Shown here: positions 8,634-17,857 of the stretch, piece after piece | How positions within the stretch are numbered: the first letter of the stretch is position 1 | Layout: each line of letters opens with the position of its first letter | Translations under genes and position numbers: made by a program | Notes under the pieces: generated by a model | Told to the model about the DNA's origin: nothing | The model's database searches: none | The model's input: the letters and a program-made list of their open reading frames with translations, nothing else | NCBI RefSeq assembly: GCF_030373185.1 | Contig: NZ_JAUCZH010000001.1 | Span: forward strand, 434,001 to 498,000 | DNA from: Tabrizicola sp. | Lineage (GTDB): Bacteria > Pseudomonadota > Alphaproteobacteria > Rhodobacterales > Rhodobacteraceae | Direction of reading: 5' to 3' | Length of the DNA stretch: 64,000 nucleotides

Positions 8634-11096
8634 CTAATCGGCAGGTGTCAATATCATCACCCCTGCCGCCGCCGCGCGGGCAAGGTCGGGGTCAAGGCTC
8701 ATCGGCACATATTCGCCGCGCCGCCACAACTCGCCCAGATCGTCATAGTGGCGGCTCAGTGGATGGCCGGATTGGCCGGTGGCGGTGATGAAGACCGAAC
8801 TGTCGGGGTCGGCAAAGTCATAGACTCCGCGATATCCGGCGGAGTGGACGTTCTGGAACGGCTCGGCCCCGGTTCCGCGCGTGACCCCCCGCATCAGGGT
8901 ATCATCGCCGCCGCTGGTCGATTGGCGGATGTTCACGAAATGCCTCAGGAACGGCACCTCGCCCAGAACCGGGTGGTCATGGGTTGCCAGATGCGCGTCG
9001 CCCCAACGCCAGCTTTCGATGTTCGGGCCGTATTTCTCGGCCAGCCGCAACAGCGCTTCGTCCAGCGCGATCCGTGACAGGTCGGCGCAGGTTTCGACCG
9101 CCGCCGACTGGATCACATCGCACCAGACCGAAGCGCCGTCCACGTTGCGATAGACCCGTTCCAGAAAGACGGGCGAGATATGGGTGAAACTGTCGGCCAT
9201 GGCACCCAACTCGTCACGGATCAGCCGGTCCATCAGGGCGCGCATCCATGCTTCGGCGATCAGTGGTTCGGGCAGATGTTCGTTCATCTCGCCGTTCCAT
9301 TCGGCCAGAAGCGCCAGTGCCTTTTGCCGCAGCCGTTCCGGCGTGCCTTCGGGTGCGGCCTCGCCAGTGAACCACAGGTCAGCCCCGATCAACGGCAAGA
9401 GGGCGCGGGCGGTGGGGTTGACCGTATCCAGTTGCGCTTCGATGAAACTTTCCCGGGTATGCACCTCGCGCGCCTGCATCAGGGTCAGCCAGCGCTGGAT
9501 GCGCTGGGTATCGCCCCAGTCAAAGCTGACATGCTCCGGGAAGGGGCGGTCGATGGTCTTGTTGTTGGAGTTGCCCAGAAGGCCCGAAGTCGGGTTCAGA
9601 AAGCGCGGGTTAGTGTCGTAGGGCAGCATGCCCTTGAACCCTGCGGCCGGGTCCGCCCCCAGCACGGGCAGCCGGCCCTGCGACGGGTGCGCCGGATCAC
9701 GCGCGGGCATTGCCCCCACCAGTTGCAGGGCGATCCCGGTCTGGTCCGCCAGCATCAGGTTCTGCGCCGGGGCGACCACCAGCCGCCCCGCTTCCAGCGC
9801 GGCCGGGATGCCGTCGGCCGGCATCATGCGCAGCGCCGCCGTCATCGAGGTGTCGGCCCCGCTCAGCGCCGTCCAGCTCAGTGCCGCCACATGGCCAGAG
9901 GGCGTGATCGTGCCAAGGTCGTAATGCGTGCCGGGCAGGATCGGCCCATGCCGCGACCAGCGCAAGGTCAGCGTCACCGGGGCCGCATCCTTGACCGTGA
10001 TGATCGACTGGCGGCTTTGAAACCGCTCCCAGCCGTCGGGGGTGCGGTATTCTTCGGTGTTGTCGGGGTTCAGTTCTTCGATCAGCACGTCCTGATCGTC
10101 GAGATAGGCCGTGGTCAGCCCCCAGCCCAGACGTTCCGACCGGCCAACCAGCACCGCAGGCACGCCGGGGATCGTGCCGCCGATCACACCGCCCGATTGC
10201 AGTTCAAGGCGCGCCAGATACCAGATCGTCGGGGCGGTCAGCCCCAGATGCGGATCATTGGCCAGAAGACTGCCCCCCGCCGCCGACCGGCCGGGCAGGG
10301 CCGCCCATGCGTTCGATGCCCCCGCCTTGCCGGGTGCCGCCACGGGCGAGAACGGGCCAAGTGCGAAGTCAACCGGCGCTGTGTATGGGTTTGTCCCCGG
10401 CACCAGCGTTGAATAGTCCGGTAGAGAGGCCACCCCCTGACCCGGGTCGTCCGGCAGGATGTCGGCCAGTCGATCTCCGGACAAAAGCAGCGACACCCGC
10501 GCCCGCAGCACCTCGGTCTGGACAGAGCCGGACAGTTGCAGCGCCATCAATTTCAGGATCGCGATGGAATCGGCCGGAGCCCACGCCGCGATTTCGTTGG
10601 AGAACAGGAAGAATTCCGGTGCGCCACGCCCGCGCGCGCCGGCGTTGATCTGGTTGATCCAGGCATTCACACCTGACGAGTAGGCTTGCAAGGCGGCAAT
10701 GGTTTCGGCGTCCTGCGCCTCTACCGATTGCAGCGCCAGCCCGTAAAGGTCCAGACGACGCAGAAGTTCATCGACCTTGATCGTCGTGGTGCCAAAGACT
10801 TCGGACAGCCGCCCCTGCGCGGTGCGGCGCAGCATCGTCATCTGCCAAAGGCGGTCCTGCGCATGGGCAAAGCCAAGTGCAAAATAGACGTCGGCGTCGG
10901 TCTGGCCGAAAATATGTGGCACATTGTCGTTGTTGCGGATGATCTCGACCGGCGCGCTGATGCCACGCAGCGTGAAGTCCTCGTCGTAATCGACCAGTGA
11001 TCGCGACAGGATGTAATAAGCCAGAAAGAGGCCAAGCAGGCCCAGCACGATTGCTCCGGTCACAAGGCGGATCAGCCAGCGGAAGGCAGTCAGCAT
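8634..11096 (-). CDS. Penicillin acylase family Ntn hydrolase, membrane-anchored
   Basis: An 820-residue member of the penicillin G acylase / acyl-homoserine-lactone acylase family, which cleaves amide bonds after self-processing into two chains. An N-terminal hydrophobic segment near residues 10-30 is probably a signal or anchor, so the enzyme likely acts in the periplasm. The expected autocatalytic site is visible as GASNAWA, making Ser261 the likely nucleophile exposed as the N terminus of the beta chain. The conserved ANDPHLGL and PGVPAVLVGRSERLGWG stretches follow. The substrate cannot be told from sequence: beta-lactam, N-acyl homoserine lactone or another N-acyl compound are all possible. 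It is divergent from the dehydrogenase gene at 11224. Confidence 0.88.
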   Translation of the reverse strand: MLTAFRWLIRLVTGAIVLGLLGLFLAYYILSRSLVDYDEDFTLRGISAPVEIIRNNDNVPHIFGQTDADVYFALGFAHAQDRLWQMTMLRRTAQGRLSEVFGTTTIKVDELLRRLDLYGLALQSVEAQDAETIAALQAYSSGVNAWINQINAGARGRGAPEFFLFSNEIAAWAPADSIAILKLMALQLSGSVQTEVLRARVSLLLSGDRLADILPDDPGQGVASLPDYSTLVPGTNPYTAPVDFALGPFSPVAAPGKAGASNAWAALPGRSAAGGSLLANDPHLGLTAPTIWYLARLELQSGGVIGGTIPGVPAVLVGRSERLGWGLTTAYLDDQDVLIEELNPDNTEEYRTPDGWERFQSRQSIITVKDAAPVTLTLRWSRHGPILPGTHYDLGTITPSGHVAALSWTALSGADTSMTAALRMMPADGIPAALEAGRLVVAPAQNLMLADQTGIALQLVGAMPARDPAHPSQGRLPVLGADPAAGFKGMLPYDTNPRFLNPTSGLLGNSNNKTIDRPFPEHVSFDWGDTQRIQRWLTLMQAREVHTRESFIEAQLDTVNPTARALLPLIGADLWFTGEAAPEGTPERLRQKALALLAEWNGEMNEHLPEPLIAEAWMRALMDRLIRDELGAMADSFTHISPVFLERVYRNVDGASVWCDVIQSAAVETCADLSRIALDEALLRLAEKYGPNIESWRWGDAHLATHDHPVLGEVPFLRHFVNIRQSTSGGDDTLMRGVTRGTGAEPFQNVHSAGYRGVYDFADPDSSVFITATGQSGHPLSRHYDDLGELWRRGEYVPMSLDPDLARAAAAGVMILTPAD

Positions 11097-11223
11097 CGGG
11101 GGCGCTTTCTCCGGGTGCGGTATGGCCGGTCCAGGCCCTGGCGTGGGGCCAGTTCTTGACGGCGGGATTGGGATCGGTTCCTAGTCGATCAGCCGCTAAA
11201 GGGCAATCATCGGGGAATCGAAG

Positions 11224-12087
11224 ATGGCGAAAGTCGCGTTTCTTGGCCTTGGTGTCATGGGGTTTCCCATGGCCGGGCATCTGGCCACCAAAGGGCATGA
11301 GGTGGCGGTCTATAATCGCAGCCCGGCCAAGGCCGAAGCATGGGTTGCACTGCATAAGGGCAAATCCGCCGCCACCCCGCGCGAAGCGGCCAAGGGCGCT
11401 GAATTCGTGATGGCCTGCGTGGGCAATGACGACGACCTGCGCGCGGTCTGTCTTGGGCCGGACGGGGCCTTCGCCGGCATGACGCCGGGATCGGTGTTCG
11501 TCGATCATACGACTGTGTCCGCGCAGATTACCCGAAAGCTGGCCACCCAGGCCGCAACGACTGGAATCGCCTTTGTCGATGCGCCGGTGTCTGGGGGGCA
11601 GGCGGGGGCCGAAAACGGCCAGCTTTCCATCATGTGCGGCGGCGATCCCGACGACTATGCCCGGGCCGAACCGGTTCTGGCCGCCTACGCCCGCATTTGC
11701 CGCCTGATCGGGCCGACAGGGGCGGGGCAACTGGCCAAGATGGTCAACCAGATCTGCATCGCAGGCCTGATGCAGGGCCTGTCCGAGGCCTTGGCCTTTG
11801 GCCAGAAGGCAGGTCTGGACGGCGAGAAGGTGGTCGAGGTCATTTCTCAGGGGGCCGCTGGCAGCTGGCAGATGGTCAACCGCTACAAGACCATGCTGAA
11901 AGATGAGTTCGATTTCGGCTTTGCGGTGGACTGGATGCGCAAGGATCTTGGCATCTGCCTTGCCGCTGCCGAGGAAATCGGTGCGCGCCTGCCGGTCACG
12001 GCGCTGGTGGACCAGTTCTACAAGGATGTGCAACTGATGGGCGGGGGGCGGAACGACACTTCCAGCCTGATCCGCCGCCTGAAATAG
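11224..12087 (+). CDS. NAD(P)-dependent beta-hydroxyacid dehydrogenase
   Basis: A 287-residue member of the 3-hydroxyisobutyrate / tartronate semialdehyde / glyoxylate-succinic semialdehyde reductase family. The N-terminal Rossmann loop is FLGLGVMGFPMAGHL. The substrate loop is DAPVSGGQAGAENG. The catalytic Lys lies in GQLAKMVNQ, and the helical C-terminal domain contains DFGFAVDWMRKDLG. The precise substrate is not settled by these motifs. It stands alone between a divergent acylase gene and a terminator-like hairpin. Confidence 0.88.
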   Translation: MAKVAFLGLGVMGFPMAGHLATKGHEVAVYNRSPAKAEAWVALHKGKSAATPREAAKGAEFVMACVGNDDDLRAVCLGPDGAFAGMTPGSVFVDHTTVSAQITRKLATQAATTGIAFVDAPVSGGQAGAENGQLSIMCGGDPDDYARAEPVLAAYARICRLIGPTGAGQLAKMVNQICIAGLMQGLSEALAFGQKAGLDGEKVVEVISQGAAGSWQMVNRYKTMLKDEFDFGFAVDWMRKDLGICLAAAEEIGARLPVTALVDQFYKDVQLMGGGRNDTSSLIRRLK

Positions 12088-12101
12088 GAACGGCCGGCAA
12101 G

Positions 12102-12130
12102 CCCAGGATTTTTCAACGAAAAATCCTGGG
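12102..12130. terminator. Bidirectional terminator hairpin
   Basis: A perfect 13-bp inverted repeat (CCCAGGATTTTTC / GAAAAATCCTGGG) with a three-base loop lies between convergent genes. The A/T-rich half nearest the loop and the convergent placement support termination in both directions, although no long T run follows the stem. Confidence 0.65.
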
Positions 12131-12143
12131 CGGCGCCTGAGGT

Positions 12144-12701
12144 TTACGGAATGATCCGGGTGTATTTGATCCCGCTCAGCGTTGCCCCGGCAATCAGGCC
12201 CTGCTGGCCGAAGACCAAGGCGATCACCGGCTCCAGCTCGGTTGTCTCCTTGCCGATGCTGGCCCCCTGTTCGGGGATGGCATAGCGCAAATCCGCCCCC
12301 GCAGCCCAGCCGTTTGACCGGCGGAACTGCTCCAGCGCCTCGGCGGTCATGAAAAACAGCGCATGGGCATATTGCTGAGCCCCGATCTGAATCCCGATGG
12401 AGCCTTTCGTGGCCGAATAGTAATCTACCGTGACACCCTGAATGCGCAGCGCGCCACGCCCGAAGGATCCGCCGATCCCGAAACCGGCTTCGGTGACAAG
12501 AGGCATGTAAAGCACACCTGCCGCGCGGTTCGCCAGGTCCTGTGTGCCGGGATAGCGGCTGAACAGGAAGCCTTGCGTCGCGTCGACCCGCGCGTCGATC
12601 TGCGACGCCCCGTTGGAGCCGATGCCGTTGTTGCACCCAGCCAGCGCCAGTGCGCCCGCACCCAGCACCATCCCGCGCCGTGTCATCCTGTTGCCAATCA
12701 T
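12144..12701 (-). CDS. SYLF/YSC84-type lipid-binding lipoprotein
   Basis: A 185-residue predicted lipoprotein. After a twin-arginine-like MTRRGMVLGAGALALAGC leader, the lipobox LAGC supplies the lipidated Cys. The mature part has the SYLF (Ysc84 actin-binding / lipid-binding) signature: AAGVLYMPLVTEAGFGIGG, GALRIQG, YYSATKGSIGIQIGAQ and ALFFMTAEALEQF. Bacterial members are secreted or outer-membrane proteins of unsettled role. It stands alone and converges with the dehydrogenase gene. Confidence 0.85.
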   Translation of the reverse strand: MIGNRMTRRGMVLGAGALALAGCNNGIGSNGASQIDARVDATQGFLFSRYPGTQDLANRAAGVLYMPLVTEAGFGIGGSFGRGALRIQGVTVDYYSATKGSIGIQIGAQQYAHALFFMTAEALEQFRRSNGWAAGADLRYAIPEQGASIGKETTELEPVIALVFGQQGLIAGATLSGIKYTRIIP

Positions 12702-12822
12702 CTTCCTGCCCCTTTGCTTGCCTCTGCGGGGTCTTCAGCCCCATTTTACCAAATCTAGCGCCATTCCGCTGCGTTGTCATGCCTTTCCCACAAGATCGGC
12801 GGTCACGTGCTGACACCCGACG

Positions 12823-13413
12823 CTATGGCAAAAGCGTTTCGTACATCGCATAGTCAGGTGCCGCCACCTCTCGCATCAGTGCTTCGGTCGTTGCCGAAAG
12901 CTCGGTAGTGCCGGTTGGTGACACGTTGAGCCGGGGCAGGATCACCTCACAATTCAGCCGGCCCTCCAGAAACTCGACGAAGCGGTCGATTTCCTCATAG
13001 CGGAACAGCCGGTCCACCCCCACGCCTTGCCGTGGTCGCAGGAAGCGCTCCTGACTGCCGATATCGGCATAGTCCGGTCGCGGATCCTTGCACCACGCAA
13101 GGACAAATTCGTCAAAGCTAAGTCCGCGGGTGCTTCTGGCCGGGTCGATATCCTCGCGCTGGCGGTAGCGATACCACGATCCCAGCCAGTCGCGCGGCTC
13201 ACGCATCAGTGCGACGACGGTGAATTCACCCTTTGAGGCCGCCTCCAGATACGGCCCGATGAAGCGGCGGTAACGGTGGACGGTGGTGTGCTTCAAGAGG
13301 GGCGGGCGCTGGATCGACACCGCCGCCAGCGATTCGAGCGCTGCGGCAATCGCCGTTGACCCCGTCTTTGGAGTAGCCAGAAAGGCCAGCCTTTGATCCC
13401 AAAACACCAGCAT
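12823..13413 (-). CDS. Sulfotransferase-like protein
   Basis: A 196-residue protein with the hallmarks of PAPS-dependent sulfotransferases. The N-terminal phosphate-binding loop reads LATPKTGSTAIAAAL (residues 12-26), and the second site, for the 3'-phosphate, reads VVALMREPRDWLGSWYRY. The length is short for the family but complete folds of about 200 residues are common in Rhodobacteraceae. The acceptor is unknown. It lies upstream of and divergent from recA, with no operon partner. Confidence 0.75.
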   Translation of the reverse strand: MLVFWDQRLAFLATPKTGSTAIAAALESLAAVSIQRPPLLKHTTVHRYRRFIGPYLEAASKGEFTVVALMREPRDWLGSWYRYRQREDIDPARSTRGLSFDEFVLAWCKDPRPDYADIGSQERFLRPRQGVGVDRLFRYEEIDRFVEFLEGRLNCEVILPRLNVSPTGTTELSATTEALMREVAAPDYAMYETLLP

Positions 13414-13518
13414 CGGCGCTCCTCATTTTGATCTGATCCCGTTTTGGACCGGTTTGGTCGGCTGGCGTAAACTATCTCTTAACCAAAGTACGCAAAAGAT
13501 TGGATTGTCAGAATTTGG

Positions 13519-13568
13519 TTGAAATGTTCTTGGTTATGGTCCCATAAGGGGCGGAACACTTGGGGAAC
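13519..13568 (+). promoter_or_regulatory. recA promoter with LexA (SOS) box
   Basis: A GAAC-N7-GAAC motif at 13554-13568 is the reverse complement of GTTC-N7-GTTC, the known LexA operator of alphaproteobacteria. Just upstream, TTGAAA at 13519 and CCATAA at 13542, spaced by 17 bases, form a plausible -35/-10 pair, placing the box around the transcription start. This fits LexA-repressed, damage-inducible recA. Confidence 0.8.
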
Positions 13569-13618
13569 ATTGGTCAGGATTGCTGCCTGCGGGTGGCTGT
13601 GAAATAAGGAGCGACAAG

Positions 13619-14692
13619 ATGGCGGTGGCAAACCTGCTCGACCTCAACGGGAAGCGTGACATGGACAAGGCAAAGGCTCTGGAAAGCGCGCTGGCGCAGA
13701 TTGAACGCCAGTTCGGCAAGGGCTCGATCATGCGGCTGGGGGCTGACAGCCCGGCGATGGATATCGAGGCCACCTCGACCGGTTCGCTGGGTCTTGATAT
13801 CGCGCTGGGGATCGGTGGCCTGCCCAAGGGCCGGATCATCGAGATTTACGGGCCGGAATCCTCGGGCAAGACCACGCTGACCCTGCATGTCGTGGCTGAG
13901 GAACAGAAAAAAGGCGGCGTCTGCGCCTTTGTCGACGCCGAACACGCGCTTGACCCGCAATATGCCAAGAAGCTGGGCGTGAACCTTGACGAGCTGCTGA
14001 TTTCGCAGCCCGACACCGGCGAACAGGCGCTGGAGATTGTCGATACGCTGGTGCGTTCTGGTGCTGTCAGCCTTGTGGTGGTCGATTCGGTCGCGGCCCT
14101 GGTGCCAAAGGCCGAGATTGAAGGTGACATGGGCGACATGCAGATGGGCAGCCAGGCCCGTTTGATGAGCCAGGCCATGCGCAAGTTGACCGCCTCGATT
14201 GGCCGGTCGAACTGCATGGTGATCTTCATCAACCAGATCCGCATGAAGATCGGCGTGATGTTTGGCAGCCCCGAAACCACGACTGGCGGCAATGCGCTGA
14301 AATTCTACGCCTCGGTCCGTCTGGATATCCGCCGCACCGGCGCGATCAAGGAAAAGGATGATGTGGTCGGCAACACGACCCGCGTGAAGGTGGTCAAGAA
14401 CAAGGTAGCCCCACCCTTCAAGCAGGTTGAGTTCGACATCATGTATGGCGAAGGCATCTCCAAGACCGGGGAACTGGTTGATATCGGCGTCAAGGCGGGC
14501 GTGGTTGAAAAATCCGGCTCCTGGTACTCTTACGGCGATGAACGCATCGGTCAGGGGCGCGAGAACGCGAAGCTGTTCCTGCGGCAGAATCCCGCCATCG
14601 CGATGGAACTGGAAGACAAGATCCGCGCCGCCAACGGGCTCGATTTCAACATTGCCGGCGGGCCGGAGAATGACGATCTGGTCGACGGCTAA
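13619..14692 (+). CDS. recA: Recombinase RecA
   Basis: DNA strand-exchange ATPase and SOS co-protease, 357 residues, of usual length. Walker [10 protein letters not shown] spans residues 78-86. Walker [13 protein letters not shown] and the DNA-binding loops around [22 protein letters not shown] and [13 protein letters not shown] are canonical. The ATG at 13619 was chosen because it follows AAGGAGCGACAAG (strong ribosome site), rather than a longer in-frame extension to 13580. A LexA box lies in the promoter and a strong terminator follows. Confidence 0.99.
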   Translation: MAVANLLDLNGKRDMDKAKALESALAQIERQFGKGSIMRLGADSPAMDIEATSTGSLGLDIALGIGGLPKGRIIEIYGPESSGKTTLTLHVVAEEQKKGGVCAFVDAEHALDPQYAKKLGVNLDELLISQPDTGEQALEIVDTLVRSGAVSLVVVDSVAALVPKAEIEGDMGDMQMGSQARLMSQAMRKLTASIGRSNCMVIFINQIRMKIGVMFGSPETTTGGNALKFYASVRLDIRRTGAIKEKDDVVGNTTRVKVVKNKVAPPFKQVEFDIMYGEGISKTGELVDIGVKAGVVEKSGSWYSYGDERIGQGRENAKLFLRQNPAIAMELEDKIRAANGLDFNIAGGPENDDLVDG

Positions 14693-14719
14693 TCAAGTTC
14701 GCTGACCCCGGAATCCAAA

Positions 14720-14748
14720 GGCCGGAAGCCCCGCTTCCGGCCTTTTTT
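14720..14748 (+). terminator. Rho-independent terminator of recA
   Basis: A 9-bp stem GGCCGGAAG / CTTCCGGCC with a five-base loop is followed directly by six T, 27 bases after the recA stop. Confidence 0.92.
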
Positions 14749-14774
14749 CCAGACGCAAGGCCCGCAAGGTGGAC

Positions 14775-14793
14775 AGCCCCCGCGCGGGGGGCT
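14775..14793 (+). other. GC-rich hairpin in the alaS leader
   Basis: An AGCCCCC / GGGGGCT inverted repeat around a GCGCG loop lies 45 bases before the alaS start. It has no T run, so it is not a good terminator. A role in the alaS leader is possible but not supported by anything else visible. Confidence 0.35.
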
Positions 14794-14837
14794 AAACGGT
14801 GGCGGAACCGCTGTTTTGCCTTCCGGAAGGGCCCGTC

Positions 14838-17492
14838 ATGGCGTCATTGAACGACATCCGCTCCACCTACCTCGATTTCTTCAAGCGCAATGGCCACACC
14901 GTCGTTGAAAGCTCGCCCCTGGTGCCGCGCAACGACCCGACGCTGATGTTCACCAACTCGGGCATGGTGCAGTTCAAGAACCTGTTCACCGGGGTCGAGA
15001 CCCGCGATTACAAGCGCGCGACCACCGCCCAGAAATGCGTCCGCGCCGGGGGCAAGCACAACGACCTTGATAACGTCGGCTACACCGCGCGCCATCATAC
15101 CTTCTTTGAAATGCTGGGAAATTTCAGCTTTGGCGACTATTTCAAGGATGACGCCATCGCCTTTGCCTGGGAGCTTCTGACCAAGGACTTCGGGCTGAAC
15201 CGCGACAAGCTTCTGGTCACCGTCTACCACACCGATGACGAGGCCGCCGCGATCTGGAAGAAGGTCGCCGGATTGCCCGAGCATCGTATCATCCGCATCG
15301 CCAGCGATGACAATTTCTGGCGCATGGGGCCGACCGGCCCTTGCGGCCCCTGCACCGAGATCTTCTATGACCACGGCGAGCACATCTGGGGCGGCCCCCC
15401 GGGAAGCGCCGAAGAAGACGGCGACCGGTTCATCGAGATCTGGAACAACGTCTTCATGCAGAACGAGCAGTTCGCCGACGGCCGCCTGATCCCGCTGGAG
15501 ATGCAGTCCATCGACACCGGCATGGGGCTGGAACGGATTGGCGCGCTGTTGCAAGGCAAGCACGACAACTACGACACCGACCTGATGCGCAGCCTGATCG
15601 AGGCATCGGCCCACGCCACCAGTTCGGACCCGGACGGCCCCGGCAAGACGCATCACCGGGTGATTGCCGACCACCTGCGGTCCACCTCTTTCCTGATTGC
15701 CGACGGGGTAATGCCGTCTAACGAGGGTCGTGGCTATGTCCTGCGCCGGATCATGCGCCGCGCGATGCGCCATGCGCATATGCTGGGCAGCCACGACCCG
15801 GTGATGCACCGCCTTGTGCCGGCTCTGGTGCGCGGCATGGGGGCGGCTTACCCCGAACTTGGCCGCGCGCAATCCTTGATCGAAGAAACCCTGCGGCTGG
15901 AAGAAACCCGGTTCAAGCAAACACTCGACCGTGGTCTGAAGCTTCTGGATGACGAACTTGCCCGCCTGCCGGAAGGCGGGGCGCTGCCTGGGGCGGCGGC
16001 GTTCAAGCTTTATGATACCTACGGTTTCCCGCTGGATCTGACGCAGGACGCGCTGCGCGAAAAGGGCCGTGAGGTGGACGTGCAGGGTTTCGACCATGCC
16101 ATGCAGGAACAGAAGTCCAAGGCCCGCGCCGCCTGGGTTGGAACCGGGGCTGCGGGGGATGCGCGGGTCTGGTTCGATCTTGCCGAAGAACATGGCGTGA
16201 CCGAATTCCTTGGCTATGACACCGAAACGGCGGAAGGCGTGATTACCGCCCTTGTGCAGGACGGTGCCGGGATCGGCGCGGCCCGCACAGGTGAGACGGT
16301 GCAGGTCGTCGTCAACCAGACCCCGTTTTATGCCGAAAGCGGCGGTCAGGTGGGCGATGCCGGTTTGATCCGTACCGCGACCGGGTTGGCGGAAGTGACC
16401 GATGTGAAGAAGGCCGCCGGGGTTTTCATCCATATCGCCAAGGTGTTGGAGGGCGATCTTCTGAAAGGTCAGCCCGCCAAGCTGGAGGTCAGCCACAGTC
16501 GCCGCGCGCAGATCCGGGCCAATCACTCGGCCACGCACCTGCTGCATGAGGCGCTGCGCCGCCGGCTTGGCGACCATGTGGCCCAGCGTGGCAGCCTTAA
16601 CGCGGCTGATCGGCTGCGGTTCGACTTCAGCCATTCGCAGGCCATTCCCGCATCGGATCTTTCGGTGATCGAGGCCGAGGTCAACGCCTACATCCGCCAG
16701 AATGCCCCGGTCGAAACCCGGATCATGACCCCGGATGATGCCCGCGCAATCGGGGCGCAGGCGCTGTTTGGCGAGAAATACGGCGATGAAGTGCGGGTAG
16801 TATCGATGGGAGTGCTGGAAGGCTCGGGCAAGGGGGCGGACGGCAAGACCTACAGCCTTGAACTTTGCGGCGGCACCCATGTCGCGCGCACTGGCGATAT
16901 CGGGGCGATGGTTCTTCTGGGCGACAGTGCCTCCAGTGCCGGTGTTCGGCGGGTCGAGGCGCTGACCGGGCAGGCAGCGCTGGACCATCTGCGCCAGCAG
17001 GACGCGCGGCTGAATGACATTGCGACCATCATCAAGGCCCCGGCGGCAGAGCTTGGGGACAGGATCCGCGCGCTTTTTGACGAACGCAAAGCCTTGCTGA
17101 ATGAGGTGGCCCAGCTTCGGCGCGAGCTGGCGATGGGCGGCAAGGCCGAAGGGCCGGATGCCAGGGAAATCAACGGTATCAAGTTCTTGGCTCAGGTTCT
17201 GACTGGTGTGTCGGGTAAGGATCTGCCGGCGCTGATCGACGAGATGAAATCCCGGCTTGGGTCGGGCGCGGTCCTTCTGATTGCCGACACGGGCGGCAAG
17301 CCTGCCGTTGCGGCGGGTGTGACTTCGGACCTCACCGACAGACTTTCCGCCGTGACGCTGGTCAAGGCAGCAGCCGAGGCGATGGGCGGCAAGGGCGGCG
17401 GTGGCCGGCCGGACATGGCGCAGGCGGGTGGGGCGGATATCGCGCTGGCCGATGCGGCGATCAAGGCGGCCGAAGCCGCGATGGGGGCCTGA
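14838..17492 (+). CDS. alaS: Alanyl-tRNA synthetase
   Basis: Class IIc aminoacyl-tRNA synthetase (884 residues, normal for AlaRS) that charges tRNA-Ala and edits mischarged Ser and Gly. The catalytic domain begins [15 protein letters not shown] and includes [13 protein letters not shown] and the motif 2/3 region. The editing domain shows the zinc-binding [11 protein letters not shown] and [13 protein letters not shown] signatures, followed by a C-Ala domain rich in glycine at the end. The ATG at 14838 was chosen over an in-frame start at 14799 because family members begin at this point. It follows recA, as in many alphaproteobacteria. Confidence 0.97.
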   Translation: MASLNDIRSTYLDFFKRNGHTVVESSPLVPRNDPTLMFTNSGMVQFKNLFTGVETRDYKRATTAQKCVRAGGKHNDLDNVGYTARHHTFFEMLGNFSFGDYFKDDAIAFAWELLTKDFGLNRDKLLVTVYHTDDEAAAIWKKVAGLPEHRIIRIASDDNFWRMGPTGPCGPCTEIFYDHGEHIWGGPPGSAEEDGDRFIEIWNNVFMQNEQFADGRLIPLEMQSIDTGMGLERIGALLQGKHDNYDTDLMRSLIEASAHATSSDPDGPGKTHHRVIADHLRSTSFLIADGVMPSNEGRGYVLRRIMRRAMRHAHMLGSHDPVMHRLVPALVRGMGAAYPELGRAQSLIEETLRLEETRFKQTLDRGLKLLDDELARLPEGGALPGAAAFKLYDTYGFPLDLTQDALREKGREVDVQGFDHAMQEQKSKARAAWVGTGAAGDARVWFDLAEEHGVTEFLGYDTETAEGVITALVQDGAGIGAARTGETVQVVVNQTPFYAESGGQVGDAGLIRTATGLAEVTDVKKAAGVFIHIAKVLEGDLLKGQPAKLEVSHSRRAQIRANHSATHLLHEALRRRLGDHVAQRGSLNAADRLRFDFSHSQAIPASDLSVIEAEVNAYIRQNAPVETRIMTPDDARAIGAQALFGEKYGDEVRVVSMGVLEGSGKGADGKTYSLELCGGTHVARTGDIGAMVLLGDSASSAGVRRVEALTGQAALDHLRQQDARLNDIATIIKAPAAELGDRIRALFDERKALLNEVAQLRRELAMGGKAEGPDAREINGIKFLAQVLTGVSGKDLPALIDEMKSRLGSGAVLLIADTGGKPAVAAGVTSDLTDRLSAVTLVKAAAEAMGGKGGGGRPDMAQAGGADIALADAAIKAAEAAMGA

Positions 17493-17495
17493 GCT

Positions 17496-17786
17496 ATGCC
17501 GACCGCACTCTGGATTGCCCATGTCCATGTGACGGACGCCGAGGCTTACGGCCGCTATGCCAAGGAAGCCGGCCCCGCCATCGCAGCCCATGGCGGAGTC
17601 TTCCTCGCCCGGGGTGGCCGCTATGTGCAGCTTGAGGGCAATGACCGCACCCGCAACGTGGTGGCACGCTTTCCGTCGCTTGAGGCGGCGGTGGACTGCT
17701 ACAATTCGCCAGCGTATCAGGCGGCGCTTGCCCATGCCAAGGGTGCCAGTTTGCGTGACCTGATGGTGGTCGAGGAGATCGAATGA
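17496..17786 (+). CDS. DUF1330 family protein
   Basis: A 96-residue member of the DUF1330 family, small ferredoxin-fold proteins of the dimeric alpha/beta-barrel type with no assigned reaction. Visible family features are the WIAHVHVTDAEAYGRYAKEA start and the FPSLEAAVDCYNSPAYQAAL segment. It starts 3 bases after the alaS stop. Its stop TGA overlaps the ATG of a 24-codon ORF that leads into the amidotransferase gene, suggesting a coupled translation unit. Confidence 0.85.
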   Translation: MPTALWIAHVHVTDAEAYGRYAKEAGPAIAAHGGVFLARGGRYVQLEGNDRTRNVVARFPSLEAAVDCYNSPAYQAALAHAKGASLRDLMVVEEIE

Positions 17787-17857
17787 ACCTACGCGCGGCC
17801 AAGGATTTCTCGACGAAAGATCTTCTTGCCCGGTGGGTCGGGAAGGGGCCGATCTGA
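17783..17857 (+). CDS. Possible 24-residue coupled micro-ORF
   Basis: A 25-codon frame (24 residues plus stop) exactly fills the gap between the DUF1330 gene and the glutamine amidotransferase gene. Its ATG overlaps the upstream TGA (ATGA), and its own TGA overlaps the downstream ATG (TGATG). The peptide is basic and includes FSTKDLLARWVG. No match to a known family is recognised. It could be a real microprotein, a translational coupler that carries ribosomes to the next gene, or chance. The DNA also contains an imperfect hairpin (GATTTCTC / GAAAGATC). Confidence 0.4.
   Translation: MNLRAAKDFSTKDLLARWVGKGPI

Noticed and set aside
14693-14837. A T-box or other riboswitch before alaS
   Set aside because: The leader contains only a simple GC hairpin. 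No T-box sequence or specifier loop was seen.
14844-17735. A 963-codon open frame on the minus strand across alaS
   Set aside because: It is antisense to a clear alaS gene and has no known motifs. High GC and codon bias leave the antisense frame open.
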